DNA from: Amycolatopsis deserti
GTDB taxonomy: Bacteria; Actinomycetota; Actinomycetes; Mycobacteriales; Pseudonocardiaceae
Assembly: GCF_014653945.1 (NCBI RefSeq)
Contig: NZ_BNAU01000001.1
Location: 1,364,001-1,428,000 of the forward strand
DNA length: 64,000 bases
Direction of reading: 5' to 3'
The position numbers and the translations under genes are program-made. The notes beneath the pieces were generated by a model. That model saw only the letters and a list, made by a program, of their open reading frames with translations. It made no database searches and was not told where the DNA came from. Numbering within the stretch: position 1 is the stretch's first letter; every line of letters starts with the position of its first letter. Shown piece by piece: positions 24,834 through 32,884 of this stretch.

Positions 24834-27191
24834 ATGCGCAAGCATTGGAGACCGGCGATCACCGGCGCGATACTGGCTCTGGGACTGGCTTTGCTGCCGA
24901 CGCCGCCCGCGTCGGCGGCTTCGGCCGATGGTTCCTGGTCGGTCACGCCGGTGGACGGCGGTTACCGGATCACGCTGACGCTCGACAAGCGGCTTCCGGC
25001 GCGGGACGCGTCGCCGGAGCTCGCGGTCGACGGCCGGTCGCTCGGTGAGGCACAGGAGTCCCGGGACGGCCGCACGCTCACCCTGGTGACCACCGATCCC
25101 GCCGCGGCGCACCCGTCGTCGGTGCGGGTGGCGTGGCAGGGCGTGGTGCCCGGCACGACCCCGCGCAGCGCCACCGCCCCCACCGCCGCGACCGACGTGC
25201 CCGCCGGGACGCCGATCACGTCCGCTCCCGAGGCCGCGGGACACTACGGCGTCACCCGCGCCGACTACGACTTCGGTGACACCGCGCTCCAGCTGTCCGG
25301 GTTGACCGGCGTGCCGGTCGAGGAGCGGGCAGCGGTGTGGGTGCCGGTCGGCGCGTCCGGCAAACGGCCGGTGGTGGTGTTCCTGCACGGCCGCGAGGAC
25401 GCCTGCTACGACCCGGACTCCGGCACGCTCGACAACGCGAACTGGCCCTGCGTCAACGGCCTCGAGCCGATGCCCAGCTACCTCGGCTACGCCCGGTCGG
25501 CCGAAGTCCTGGCCAGCCAGGGTTACGTGGTGGTGTCGGTCAGCGCGAACGCGATCGGCGCCTTCGACCAGACCACGGCCTCGCCCGACCGCGGTGGCCT
25601 GGCCCGCGGCCAGCTGGTGATGGCACACCTCGACCTGCTCGCCAAGGCCGACGCCGGCACCGCTGCCGGAATGAGCCCCGTGCTCAAGGGCAAGCTCGAT
25701 CTCGGCAACGTCGGCCTGATGGGCCACTCCCGCGGCGGCGACGGCGTGGTCCGCGCCGCACTGCTCAACGCCGCCCGCCCCACCCCGTACGGGATCCGGG
25801 GCGTGCTTCCGATCGCCCCGATCGACCGGACCCGCCCCGCACTGACCGACGTGCCGATGGCCGTGCTGCTGCCCTACTGCGACGGCGACGTCTCGAACCA
25901 GGAAGGCCAGCACTTCTTCGAGGACTCGCGGTACACGAGCGGCACGGACTCCGCACTGAAGGCGTCGTTGCTCATGATGGGCGCCAACCACAACTACTTC
26001 AACTCCGTGTGGACACAGGTGTACGGCGACGACTGGGACGTCTACGTCGACCCGGGCGACCCGGCCTGTGGCAGCAGCGTGGCGGGCAACACCCGGCTCA
26101 CCGTGGACGAGCAGCGGGCGGCCGGCGTCGCCTACACCGCCGCCTTCTTCCGCATGACCCTCGGCCGGGAAAGCGCTTTCCTGCCGATGTTCCAGTCCGG
26201 CTCCGGCAGCGCGGTCCAGGTCGGCGCGGCGACGGTGCTGCAGGCGACGCAGTCCCCCGCCGCGCAACGGCTCGACGTCGCCCCGCTGCAGGCGGCAGCT
26301 GGGAACGTCGCGTTCTCCGGCAAGGTGCTCGGCCAGTACTGCGCGAGCATCGCCGGCGCCTCCCCGCAGAGCGGCCTGCCCTCGTGCAGCGACTCCACCG
26401 CCACCAGCCGCTTCCCGTCGTTCACCCCGGTGACCCACACCACGAACGTGCCCGCCACTCCGATGCTGCACCTGACCTGGGCCAACGGGGGCCAGATGAC
26501 GGCCGCCCTGCCGTCCGGCCGCTACGACGTCAGCCGGTACGGCGCACTGACCCTGCGGGCGGCGCCGGACGCGGGCAACATCGCCGCGGATCTGCAGCTC
26601 ACCGTCGTGGACGGCGCCGGCAGGACGCAGTCCACCACGGTCTCGGCCCTGAGCGACGCGCTCTCCCCGCTGCCGGCGGGGAACCAGGACCTGCTGCCGA
26701 AGACGTGGCTGCGCACCGTGCGCTGGCCGGTCGCCGCGATGACCTTGGTGGACACGACCGACATCCGGCAGATCCGGATCACGACGGCGACCGCCACCGG
26801 CGGGGTGCTCCTGTCCGACCTCGCGTTCACCACGCCGTCCGTCGGCACGGGCGCGCCGACCAAGCTGCCGCAACTGTCCGTCACCGACACGACGGCCGAC
26901 GAGGACGCCGGCAACGCGACGGTCGCCGTGCGGCTGTCCAAGGCGAGCAGCCTGCCGGTGACCGTGCACCTCCAGGCCAGGACCGGTGCCGGCACCCACA
27001 TCACCGCGGCGGCGCAGAAGGTCACGATTCCCGCCGGGCAGACCACCGCCACGGTGACCATCCCGATCCAGGACAACTCGACGGTGGACGCCAGCGCCGA
27101 CACCCCGTACCAAGTCGTGCTCGGCTACCCCACCAACGCCGTAACCGGCAAGAACACCGCCTACGTCACCATCCACGACGACGAGGCATGA
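24834..27191 (+). CDS. Secreted multi-domain alpha/beta hydrolase with C-terminal Calx-beta-like domain
   Basis: 785 residues from ATG 24834 (GGAGGG 5-10 nt upstream). Sec signal peptide: MRKHWRP, a hydrophobic stretch, then PTPPASAASA as a likely cleavage region near residue 30. The hydrolase core begins with VVVFLHGREDACYDP; the nucleophile elbow is GHSRGGDG (Ser near residue 303). An acid in LLPYCDGDV and a His in MGANHNYFNS follow. A beta-rich region follows, and the last roughly 110 residues (LSVTDTTADEDAGNATVAVRL to the end) look like a Calx-beta domain. Exported esterase/lipase-type enzyme; substrate unknown. There is no anchor. Confidence 0.8.
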   Translation: MRKHWRPAITGAILALGLALLPTPPASAASADGSWSVTPVDGGYRITLTLDKRLPARDASPELAVDGRSLGEAQESRDGRTLTLVTTDPAAAHPSSVRVAWQGVVPGTTPRSATAPTAATDVPAGTPITSAPEAAGHYGVTRADYDFGDTALQLSGLTGVPVEERAAVWVPVGASGKRPVVVFLHGREDACYDPDSGTLDNANWPCVNGLEPMPSYLGYARSAEVLASQGYVVVSVSANAIGAFDQTTASPDRGGLARGQLVMAHLDLLAKADAGTAAGMSPVLKGKLDLGNVGLMGHSRGGDGVVRAALLNAARPTPYGIRGVLPIAPIDRTRPALTDVPMAVLLPYCDGDVSNQEGQHFFEDSRYTSGTDSALKASLLMMGANHNYFNSVWTQVYGDDWDVYVDPGDPACGSSVAGNTRLTVDEQRAAGVAYTAAFFRMTLGRESAFLPMFQSGSGSAVQVGAATVLQATQSPAAQRLDVAPLQAAAGNVAFSGKVLGQYCASIAGASPQSGLPSCSDSTATSRFPSFTPVTHTTNVPATPMLHLTWANGGQMTAALPSGRYDVSRYGALTLRAAPDAGNIAADLQLTVVDGAGRTQSTTVSALSDALSPLPAGNQDLLPKTWLRTVRWPVAAMTLVDTTDIRQIRITTATATGGVLLSDLAFTTPSVGTGAPTKLPQLSVTDTTADEDAGNATVAVRLSKASSLPVTVHLQARTGAGTHITAAAQKVTIPAGQTTATVTIPIQDNSTVDASADTPYQVVLGYPTNAVTGKNTAYVTIHDDEA

Positions 27192-27197
27192 TTTCCG

Positions 27198-27237
27198 GCG
27201 CCGGGGGTTTCACGCGCACGAGCGAAACCCCCGGCGC
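27198..27237. terminator. Strong stem-loop after the secreted hydrolase
   Basis: Perfect 14-bp arms GCGCCGGGGGTTTC / GAAACCCCCGGCGC with a 12-nt loop, beginning 6 bp after the stop at 27191. Confidence 0.7.
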
Positions 27238-27603
27238 TGCCGGCTCGCCAGGTTCTGTTTCCGGCCAGGTCGAACCCGGTTCGCAATGAGGTCGCGGTCT
27301 GGACCTCGGCGTCGACGATGCGCGAGACCCGACCCGGCTGCCGCCGAGGTGACGCTGGACCCGATGCGGGCCCGGTCGCTCGCCGAACTGGCCGAGCCGG
27401 CCTCGGCGACGATGCTGGCCTCCCGGAAAGGATCTCGTCGCGGCGGGCGCGGCGAGTACCACCTCGGGCAGCCGGTGTGCCGGCACCTCGATGACCACGA
27501 ACACGCCGCCCGCAGAACGTGTCGATCCCGGTGGCGTCGCCGTTCCTGAGAGCGGCCTCAGCCTTCATTTCAACGCCCGTGGAAATCTGGCACACTGAGC
27601 CTC
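27238..27603. other. Stretch without a convincing gene
   Basis: 366 bp. Open frames exist on both strands, but coding bias moves between frames and none gives a recognisable protein. A short minus-strand piece (VVIEVPAHRLPEVVLAAP, around 27460-27510) looks protein-like and may be the scar of a decayed gene. Confidence 0.35.
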
Positions 27604-28002
27604 ATGACCACTCGGACTCGACGGCCACCGGCCTTCGCCCAAGCGTTCAACAAGATCGCGGCCCGGCTCGCGGGTCGCCGGCTGGTGCCGCTCTGGGCTC
27701 TGGTGCAGCACCGCGGACGCAAATCGGGCAGGGCGTACCGGACCCCGATCGCGATCGTCGGCTCCACGGCGGACTCGGTCTACATCGGACTGCCCTGGGG
27801 TCGCCACACCGACTGGGTCCGCAACCTCCACGCCGGCGGCGGCACGCTCGTCTGGAAGGGACGGACGTTCGCCGTCACCGAGCCCGCCTTCGCCGGCAAG
27901 GACGAGGTGCTGGCCGGCACCTCGGGCCTGCGCCGCCAACTCGCCCGACGGTGGCCGCTGCAGGACTACCTGCGCCTGACGGTGCGGCCGGCCGGGCGAT
28001 GA
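27604..28002 (+). CDS. Deazaflavin (F420)-dependent nitroreductase-family protein (Ddn-like)
   Basis: 132 residues. The pattern VPLWALVQHRGRKSGRAYRTPI, then VYIGLPWGRHTDWVRNLHAG, is the split beta-barrel fold of the F420H2-dependent quinone reductase/Ddn family found mainly in actinomycetes. Members reduce quinones or nitro compounds with F420H2. ATG 27604 follows GAGCCTC. It stands alone upstream of the copper region. Confidence 0.85.
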   Translation: MTTRTRRPPAFAQAFNKIAARLAGRRLVPLWALVQHRGRKSGRAYRTPIAIVGSTADSVYIGLPWGRHTDWVRNLHAGGGTLVWKGRTFAVTEPAFAGKDEVLAGTSGLRRQLARRWPLQDYLRLTVRPAGR

Positions 28003-28110
28003 CCGCCCAGCGGCACGGCACCGGCGAGCCGGTTCGTCCGCTGTCCTGACGGTCCTGCCGTTCCATCGAGCCAGGTCCACGCTGGACGAGCTCACCGCCG
28101 CTACGCCGGT

Positions 28111-28653
28111 TCACCTGGCGATGCGCCTCGCGACGACGGCGCCGGCGAGCAGGAGCACGACCGCCCCGGCGATCCATGCCCACACCGGCACGGTGGCGCG
28201 GCCGTCGGGCACCGCGGCGGCGACTCCGGCCGGTGCGGCGTCGTGCGGGGCGGGCGTGCCGGGGCCCGCGGCGGCGAGGGTGAAGGGGTAGGAGCCCGAC
28301 ACGGGGTGGCCGTCCTGGGACACGATGCGGAACGAGACCGTGTAGGCCCCCGCCGGACCGAGTGGTCGCAGGGCCGTCGTGACCCGGCTTCCGGCCACAG
28401 TGGCCGGTCCGGCCGCCCACTGCGACACACCGTCCGGCCCGGTCACCGTGATCTCGTTGAACCCGTGGTCGACCGGTTCGTTGAACTCGAGCGTGACCGC
28501 CGAGGGCGCCGTGGTCAGCGTCGCGTTCGCGGCGGGGTCGCTGCGCACCAGCACGTTGTGGGCGTCGGCGGCGGGCGCGCCGCCGAGCAGCAGCAGGGTG
28601 ACGACGAGAGCCAGGCCCGCGATCCGGGCGGACACATCGAAAATGCGTGTCAT
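28111..28653 (-). CDS. copC: CopC-family periplasmic/exported copper-binding protein, membrane-anchored
   Basis: 180 residues. A signal peptide ends at PAADA, leaving His32 (AHNVLVRSDP) as the N-terminal residue. With Asp114 and His116 in SQDGHPVSG this forms the histidine-brace Cu(II) site known for CopC. A beta-sandwich fills residues 32-128, then a Pro/Ala linker, and a C-terminal membrane helix (VWAWIAGAVVLLLAGAVVA) with a basic tail anchors it. It is divergent from the CopD/cupredoxin gene set, 414 bp away. Confidence 0.92.
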   Translation of the reverse strand: MTRIFDVSARIAGLALVVTLLLLGGAPAADAHNVLVRSDPAANATLTTAPSAVTLEFNEPVDHGFNEITVTGPDGVSQWAAGPATVAGSRVTTALRPLGPAGAYTVSFRIVSQDGHPVSGSYPFTLAAAGPGTPAPHDAAPAGVAAAVPDGRATVPVWAWIAGAVVLLLAGAVVARRIAR

Positions 28654-29066
28654 GCGTTTCCCATCCGGGAAGTGGAACGAATCCTGCCGAGGCTAGCGGC
28701 GCGCACCGCGTGACCGGCAACCCTCGCGTCGTAAACACGGTATTAATTGCTTCTCACCGCCGGTACCGGCCCGCCCCTCGCCACGACCGGCACCATCGGC
28801 GTTTCCCGGGTTCGCCGATCCAGTGTGGACAGCTGAATCGCGTACCTCACCGCTGCGGCGCGGCCGCCGCGGGAACCGTTTACCCCTGCTTCACACAGTG
28901 ATCACCGGGTGAAACACGGCGCCTGGTCTGATCGTCCCCCATCGGACGGCATTGGCCCGAACGGACTACCACCGAGGCAAATTCCCGCCGTCGGCGTTGA
29001 CGTCGGCACAGCGGCATCAGGCGTTACGGCGGTGCGGAAATCCGCCGGATTGAGGGGTAATCGCTC
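28654..29066. promoter_or_regulatory. Divergent promoter region of the copper module
   Basis: 413 bp without a gene. It holds an unusually AT-rich patch (28728-28760, GTAAACACGGTATTAATTGC) about 75-105 bp from the copC start. On the other side is an inverted repeat around GTGATCAC (28899-28906), framed by TTCAC and GTGAA (28890-28913). Either could be regulator or sigma-factor sites; I cannot name the regulator. Confidence 0.4.
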
Positions 29067-29711
29067 GTGGGAGCAGGTATCGACCTACGCCGCGACCAAG
29101 TGGTCGCGGCCATGCTGGTCACCGGCGTCGTCGTGGTCGTCGGGTACGCCTCGGGCCTGGGCCTGAGCACCAGCGCACCGGCCGCGAACAGCGCCGGGCC
29201 GGCCCAGACGCAGTCGCCGGCGCCGCATCCGCAGACACCGGTGACCGGGGATCTGCCGCAGGCGCAGGTCCCCGACCTCACCCTGCCGGGCACGGATCTC
29301 ACCGCCCCGCCCGCGGATCCGGTGGCCGACGTCCCCGGCTCGGACAGCGTGGTTCCGGTCCTGCCGGTGGTCCCCGGAACGCCGGCGCCGGCGCCCGGCA
29401 CACCGGTCGTCCCGCCCGCCACCCCCGGCGCTCCGGTGCCCGTCTGCCTGCCCGGACTGGCCCAGAACGTCGTGGACACGGCGAACACGGTGGTCACCGG
29501 GCTGCCGCTGGTCGGCGACCTCACCGGGACCGCCGGTCTCACCCAGAGTCCGGACGGGACGGACCCGGGGTTGCTGAACACGCTGCTCTACGGCGTCACC
29601 GGCTACTGCGCGCCGCCACCAGGCGAACCGGCCCCGACCACCTTGGGCGTGACCTCGGACGTGCTGCAAGGCGCGGTCGCGCCGCGGGTCACGTCCCTGC
29701 TGGGAGGCTGA
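29067..29711 (+). CDS. Pro/Thr-rich exported protein of the copper module, unknown function
   Basis: 214 residues from GTG 29067. One N-terminal hydrophobic segment (VVAAMLVTGVVVVVGYASGL) serves as signal or anchor. A low-complexity Pro/Val/Thr segment (residues about 35-125) follows, and then a compact C-terminal part with two Cys (VCLPGLAQNVVDTANTVV and VTGYCAPPP) that may form a disulfide. No Met- or His-rich copper motif is seen. It is 1 bp from the CopD gene, so it is probably made with it. No family recognised. Confidence 0.7.
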   Translation: MGAGIDLRRDQVVAAMLVTGVVVVVGYASGLGLSTSAPAANSAGPAQTQSPAPHPQTPVTGDLPQAQVPDLTLPGTDLTAPPADPVADVPGSDSVVPVLPVVPGTPAPAPGTPVVPPATPGAPVPVCLPGLAQNVVDTANTVVTGLPLVGDLTGTAGLTQSPDGTDPGLLNTLLYGVTGYCAPPPGEPAPTTLGVTSDVLQGAVAPRVTSLLGG

Positions 29712-29712
29712 G

Positions 29713-30621
29713 GTGGACCCCACCAAGGCGCTCTACGTCGCCGCCCGGGCGGTGGACTACCTGGGCATGACGCTGTTCCTCGGCGGGGCCCTGTTCCTGG
29801 CCGTCCTCTGGCCCGGCGGCGCCGACCAGGGACGCGCGCGTGGCGTGCTGACCACGGGGTGGGTGCTCGGCGTGCTGGGCACGGTGACCGCGATCGGCCT
29901 GGAGGGCGCGTGGATCGCCCAGCGCCCGCCCGGGGATCTCCTGGACTGGGATCTGATCACCCAGGTGCTCGACGTCCACTTCGGACAGGTCTGGTTCGCC
30001 AGGGCGATGCTGTGGCTGCTCGCCGGGGTCGTGCTCGCCCAGGTTCTGCAGCGCGGACGGTTCGCGGCCGGCTCCCTGGCCTGGCGGGCGGGCGCCGCGG
30101 CGGTCGGGTTCGGGCTCCTGCGCACCACCGGGATGACCGGCCACGCCCCGGAAAGCGCGCGCCCGGTCCTCGCGCAGTTCGCGGACTTCCTGCACGTGTT
30201 CGGCGTCTGCGCGTGGCTCGGCGGCCTGGCGATGCTGCTGTTCGGCGTGCTGTCGCGGCGGCGCCCGGAGGAGCTGGCGGTGGTCGTGCCGCGGTACTCG
30301 AAACTGGCGATGGCCTCGGTCCTGGTGATCACCGCCGCCGGGGTCGCGCTGGCCTGGCAGACGCTCGGCCACCCCGGGAAGCTGCTGACCACGAGCTACG
30401 GCCGCACCCTGCTGGTCAAGATCGTGGTGCTCGCCGCGGTCCTGCTGATCGCCCAGGGCAGCAAGAACTGGGTCCACCGCCGCCTCGACTTCGCCGTGGT
30501 GCTGCGCGGCGCCCCGTCGGCGGTGCGGCCGTTCGTCTATTCCGTCGCGGCGGAGACGGTCCTCGTGATCGTCGTGGTCGCCGCGGCGGCCCAGCTCGTC
30601 ACGGCCAATCCGGGCCGTTGA
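29713..30621 (+). CDS. copD: CopD-family membrane protein
   Basis: 302 residues with about eight membrane helices. The CopD pattern is visible in FLHVFGVCAWLGGLAMLLFGVL, in the RYSKLAMASVLVITAAGVAL helix and in the LLTTSYGRTLLVKIVVLAAV helix. CopD acts with CopC in moving copper across the membrane. GTG 29713 is used, overlapping the GGAGG-rich end of the previous gene. Cupredoxin genes follow in the same direction. Confidence 0.9.
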   Translation: MDPTKALYVAARAVDYLGMTLFLGGALFLAVLWPGGADQGRARGVLTTGWVLGVLGTVTAIGLEGAWIAQRPPGDLLDWDLITQVLDVHFGQVWFARAMLWLLAGVVLAQVLQRGRFAAGSLAWRAGAAAVGFGLLRTTGMTGHAPESARPVLAQFADFLHVFGVCAWLGGLAMLLFGVLSRRRPEELAVVVPRYSKLAMASVLVITAAGVALAWQTLGHPGKLLTTSYGRTLLVKIVVLAAVLLIAQGSKNWVHRRLDFAVVLRGAPSAVRPFVYSVAAETVLVIVVVAAAAQLVTANPGR

Positions 30622-30683
30622 CGGTCTCCCGCGGACCGGCCGCCCCGGCCGGACGCTGAAATCAGGTGAAAGGGAACTCCACC

Positions 30684-31622
30684 ATGGAACCTCAGGACGA
30701 ATCCCCGCGCACCCGGCGACGGCCGGTGTGGCTCGTCGGCGTCGCCATCGTCGCGCTGGGCGGGGTGCTGTTCAGCCTCGCGTCCCTGCAGTCCGCGAAG
30801 TCGAGCCCGCCGGCCGCCGCGGGTGTGGACCAGGGCAACCCGGTCGCCGTCGCGCTGTACCAGAGCATGGCGCAGGCCGAGTCCACCCAGGCGCAGTCGA
30901 GCGGCGTGGAGATGATGAACTTCGCGTTCTCGCCGGCGTCGCTGACCGTTTCGGTCGGTGACACGGTCACGTGGACCAACCACGACAGCGCGCCGCACAA
31001 CGTGGTCGTGACCGACGGTCCGGTGAAGTTCAGCTCGCCGCTGATCCAGCAGGGTGAGACCTACAGCTACACCTTCACCCAGGCCGGCGAGTACTCCTAC
31101 TACTGCTCGGTGCACCCGGACATGAAGGCGACGATCACCGTCACCGGCGGCGGTTCCACCCCCACGACGGAGCCGACCTCCACGCCGACCTCGAAGCCGA
31201 CCGCGTCCCCGTCGACCTCGAAGCCGAGCAGCTCGCACTCGATGCCGTCGTCGTCCGCGCCGGCCGGCTCGCCCGGCTGCGTCAGCACCAGTGTCCTGAC
31301 CCCGATCATGGACCACATCAAGGCCGCGCACCTGGAGACCTCGCCCGGTCAGCAGGTCGCCGACATCCTCAACCTCGACCAGTACATCAAGACCCACACG
31401 GTGTGGCTGGAGCAGGTGCTCGCGCCGGTGCTCGACGGTGACGCCGACCAGGTCGTGAAGGACACGCTGCAGCCCATCGTCGACCACATCAAGGCGGCGC
31501 ACCTGGAGACCTCGCTGAGCCAGCAGGTCACCGACGCGCTGAACCTGGACCAGTACCTCAAGACCCACACCGTCTGGCTGGAACAGGTCCTCACCCCGCT
31601 GCTCGGCCAGGTCACCTGCTGA
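30684..31622 (+). CDS. Membrane-anchored cupredoxin with duplicated C-terminal helical domain
   Basis: 312 residues from ATG 30684 (AAAGGGA upstream); an in-frame GTG at 30666 is less likely. A short cytosolic basic N-terminus and a membrane helix (about 15-36) are followed by a plastocyanin-like domain (75-155) with type-1 copper ligands His105, Cys141, His144 and Met147 (SYYCSVHPDM). A Ser/Thr/Pro linker (156-198) leads to a domain made of two copies (about 208-250 and 265-307) of a 43-residue unit containing DHIKAAHLETS and KTHTVWLEQVL. The domain is flanked by Cys199 and Cys312. The cupredoxin faces outside and likely carries electrons or copper. The repeat domain is unknown to me. Confidence 0.88.
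   Translation: MEPQDESPRTRRRPVWLVGVAIVALGGVLFSLASLQSAKSSPPAAAGVDQGNPVAVALYQSMAQAESTQAQSSGVEMMNFAFSPASLTVSVGDTVTWTNHDSAPHNVVVTDGPVKFSSPLIQQGETYSYTFTQAGEYSYYCSVHPDMKATITVTGGGSTPTTEPTSTPTSKPTASPSTSKPSSSHSMPSSSAPAGSPGCVSTSVLTPIMDHIKAAHLETSPGQQVADILNLDQYIKTHTVWLEQVLAPVLDGDADQVVKDTLQPIVDHIKAAHLETSLSQQVTDALNLDQYLKTHTVWLEQVLTPLLGQVTC
31311..31604 (+). repeat. Intragenic tandem duplication in the cupredoxin gene
   Basis: Two about 123-bp copies (31311-31433 and 31482-31604), in frame with a 171-bp period. Both begin GACCACATCAAGGC and share long identical stretches. DNA-level similarity is high, suggesting a fairly recent duplication or strong constraint. Confidence 0.85.
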
Positions 31623-31637
31623 GCGGCTCACGCTGAC

Positions 31638-31672
31638 GGTGGCCCGGCCGAGGAACGGTCGGCCGGGCCACC
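31638..31672 (+). terminator. Stem-loop after the first cupredoxin gene
   Basis: Perfect 14-bp arms GGTGGCCCGGCCGA / TCGGCCGGGCCACC with a 7-nt loop, 16 bp after the stop. It may terminate or attenuate before the YceI/cupredoxin pair. Confidence 0.65.
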
Positions 31673-31708
31673 GCCCCCATTGTCCCTGATTTCCCCAGGA
31701 GGTCACCG

Positions 31709-32230
31709 ATGTCGCAGGACACGGTCGTACTGGAAGTGACGAGCGCGCTGCCGCTGCCCGGGCGGTACGAGGTCAACCCGGACCGGGTGGTCGTCGAACC
31801 GTCGAGGAGGTTGCTGCGCGGGCGGTTCGCGGTGCGCGGTGGCCATCTCGTGCTCGGTGTGGAGCCGGAACTCGAGCTGACGCTGGCAACCGGCTCGCTG
31901 CGGACCAACGTCGCCGGGCTCGCCCGCGCCCTCACCGGGGAAGGCGGGCTGTGCGCCGCGGAGAACCCGGTCCTGACGTTCCGCAGCACGTCGATGGTCG
32001 TGGCGGACGACCGGTCGGTCGACGTCGCGGGCAGGCTCGAGGTGGGCGGGTCGTCGCGGGAGGTGCGGCTGTCCGGCCAGATCACCTACGCCGACGAGCT
32101 GGCCGCCGTGCTGTGGCTCAAGGGTGCGGTGCTGCCACCGCGACGTCCGGTGAGGTCCGGCTCGCGGATCGCCCGGCGCCTGGCCGGGCGGCGCCTGAAG
32201 CTCGAGGTCGCCGTGGAGTTCGTGCGATGA
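31709..32230 (+). CDS. YceI-like domain protein
   Basis: 173 residues. The order GRYEVNPDRVVVEPSRRLL, LTFRSTSMVVADDRSVDVAG and VRLSGQITYADE follows the YceI beta-barrel, a lipocalin-like fold that binds isoprenoid or fatty ligands. No signal peptide is present, unlike many YceI proteins, so it may be cytosolic. ATG 31709 follows CAGGAGGTCACCG, an excellent ribosome site. Its stop overlaps the ATG of the next cupredoxin gene. Confidence 0.8.
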   Translation: MSQDTVVLEVTSALPLPGRYEVNPDRVVVEPSRRLLRGRFAVRGGHLVLGVEPELELTLATGSLRTNVAGLARALTGEGGLCAAENPVLTFRSTSMVVADDRSVDVAGRLEVGGSSREVRLSGQITYADELAAVLWLKGAVLPPRRPVRSGSRIARRLAGRRLKLEVAVEFVR

Positions 32231-32853
32231 GGGTGCTGCTGGTGGCCGTGCTCGCGCTGGCGTCGTGTTTGTTCGCCGCACCGCCCGCGGGGGCCGCGTC
32301 GCAGGCGGTGATGATGGAGGGCTACGCGTATTCGCCGTCGTCGTTGACCGTGCGCGTGGGCGACACCGTGACGTGGACCAACCACGACCAGGCCCCGCAC
32401 GACGTGGTGACGACGAGCGCCCCGGTGGCGTTCAAGAGCGCGATGCTGTCGCAGGGCCAGAGCTGGAGCTACACCTTCACCACCCCGGGCACCTACTCCT
32501 ACTACTGCTCCGTGCACCCGGACATGCGCGCCACGATCGTGGTGCAACCCGCCCCGGTCGCGGCGGCCCCGGCGAGCACCGCCCCCAGGACGAGCACACC
32601 CAAGGCCACGCGGTCCCCCAGCGCGGCGGCACCCGCGGCGCCGGCGCCGTCGATGTCGATGCCCCCGGCGGCGGAGTCGACAACCGAGGCAACTACGGCG
32701 CCCGACCCCGCCGTGGCCAACCCCGCCGTGGCGGCTCCCGTCACACCGGCGAGCACGACCACCACACTCGACCCGAAGCTCGTCGTGGCCGGTGTCGCCG
32801 CCGGGATCGCCGTGCTGTGCCTGCTCCTCCTGGTGTCGCGCAGGGAAACATAA
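32227..32853 (+). CDS. Second cupredoxin, signal peptide and C-terminal membrane anchor
   Basis: 208 residues. Signal peptide 1-24 (MRVLLVAVLALASCLFAAPP, then AGAAS). Plastocyanin-like domain with ligands His58 (NHDQAPHDV), Cys94, His97 and Met100 (YYCSVHPDM). A Pro/Ala/Ser-rich spacer (about 107-180) follows, then a membrane helix (VVAGVAAGIAVLCLLLLVS) with a short RRET tail. The copper domain is close to that of the cupredoxin at 30684, so one is probably a duplicate with different anchoring ends. Translationally coupled to the YceI gene by ATGA. Confidence 0.9.
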   Translation: MRVLLVAVLALASCLFAAPPAGAASQAVMMEGYAYSPSSLTVRVGDTVTWTNHDQAPHDVVTTSAPVAFKSAMLSQGQSWSYTFTTPGTYSYYCSVHPDMRATIVVQPAPVAAAPASTAPRTSTPKATRSPSAAAPAAPAPSMSMPPAAESTTEATTAPDPAVANPAVAAPVTPASTTTTLDPKLVVAGVAAGIAVLCLLLLVSRRET

Positions 32854-32884
32854 GTGCCCCCAGCGGCCTCCCGGAGCTCGTGCC

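Noticed and set aside
27238..27603. A gene on either strand after the secreted hydrolase
   Set aside because: Frames are open but coding bias changes frame and no homology is evident; kept only as a possible remnant.
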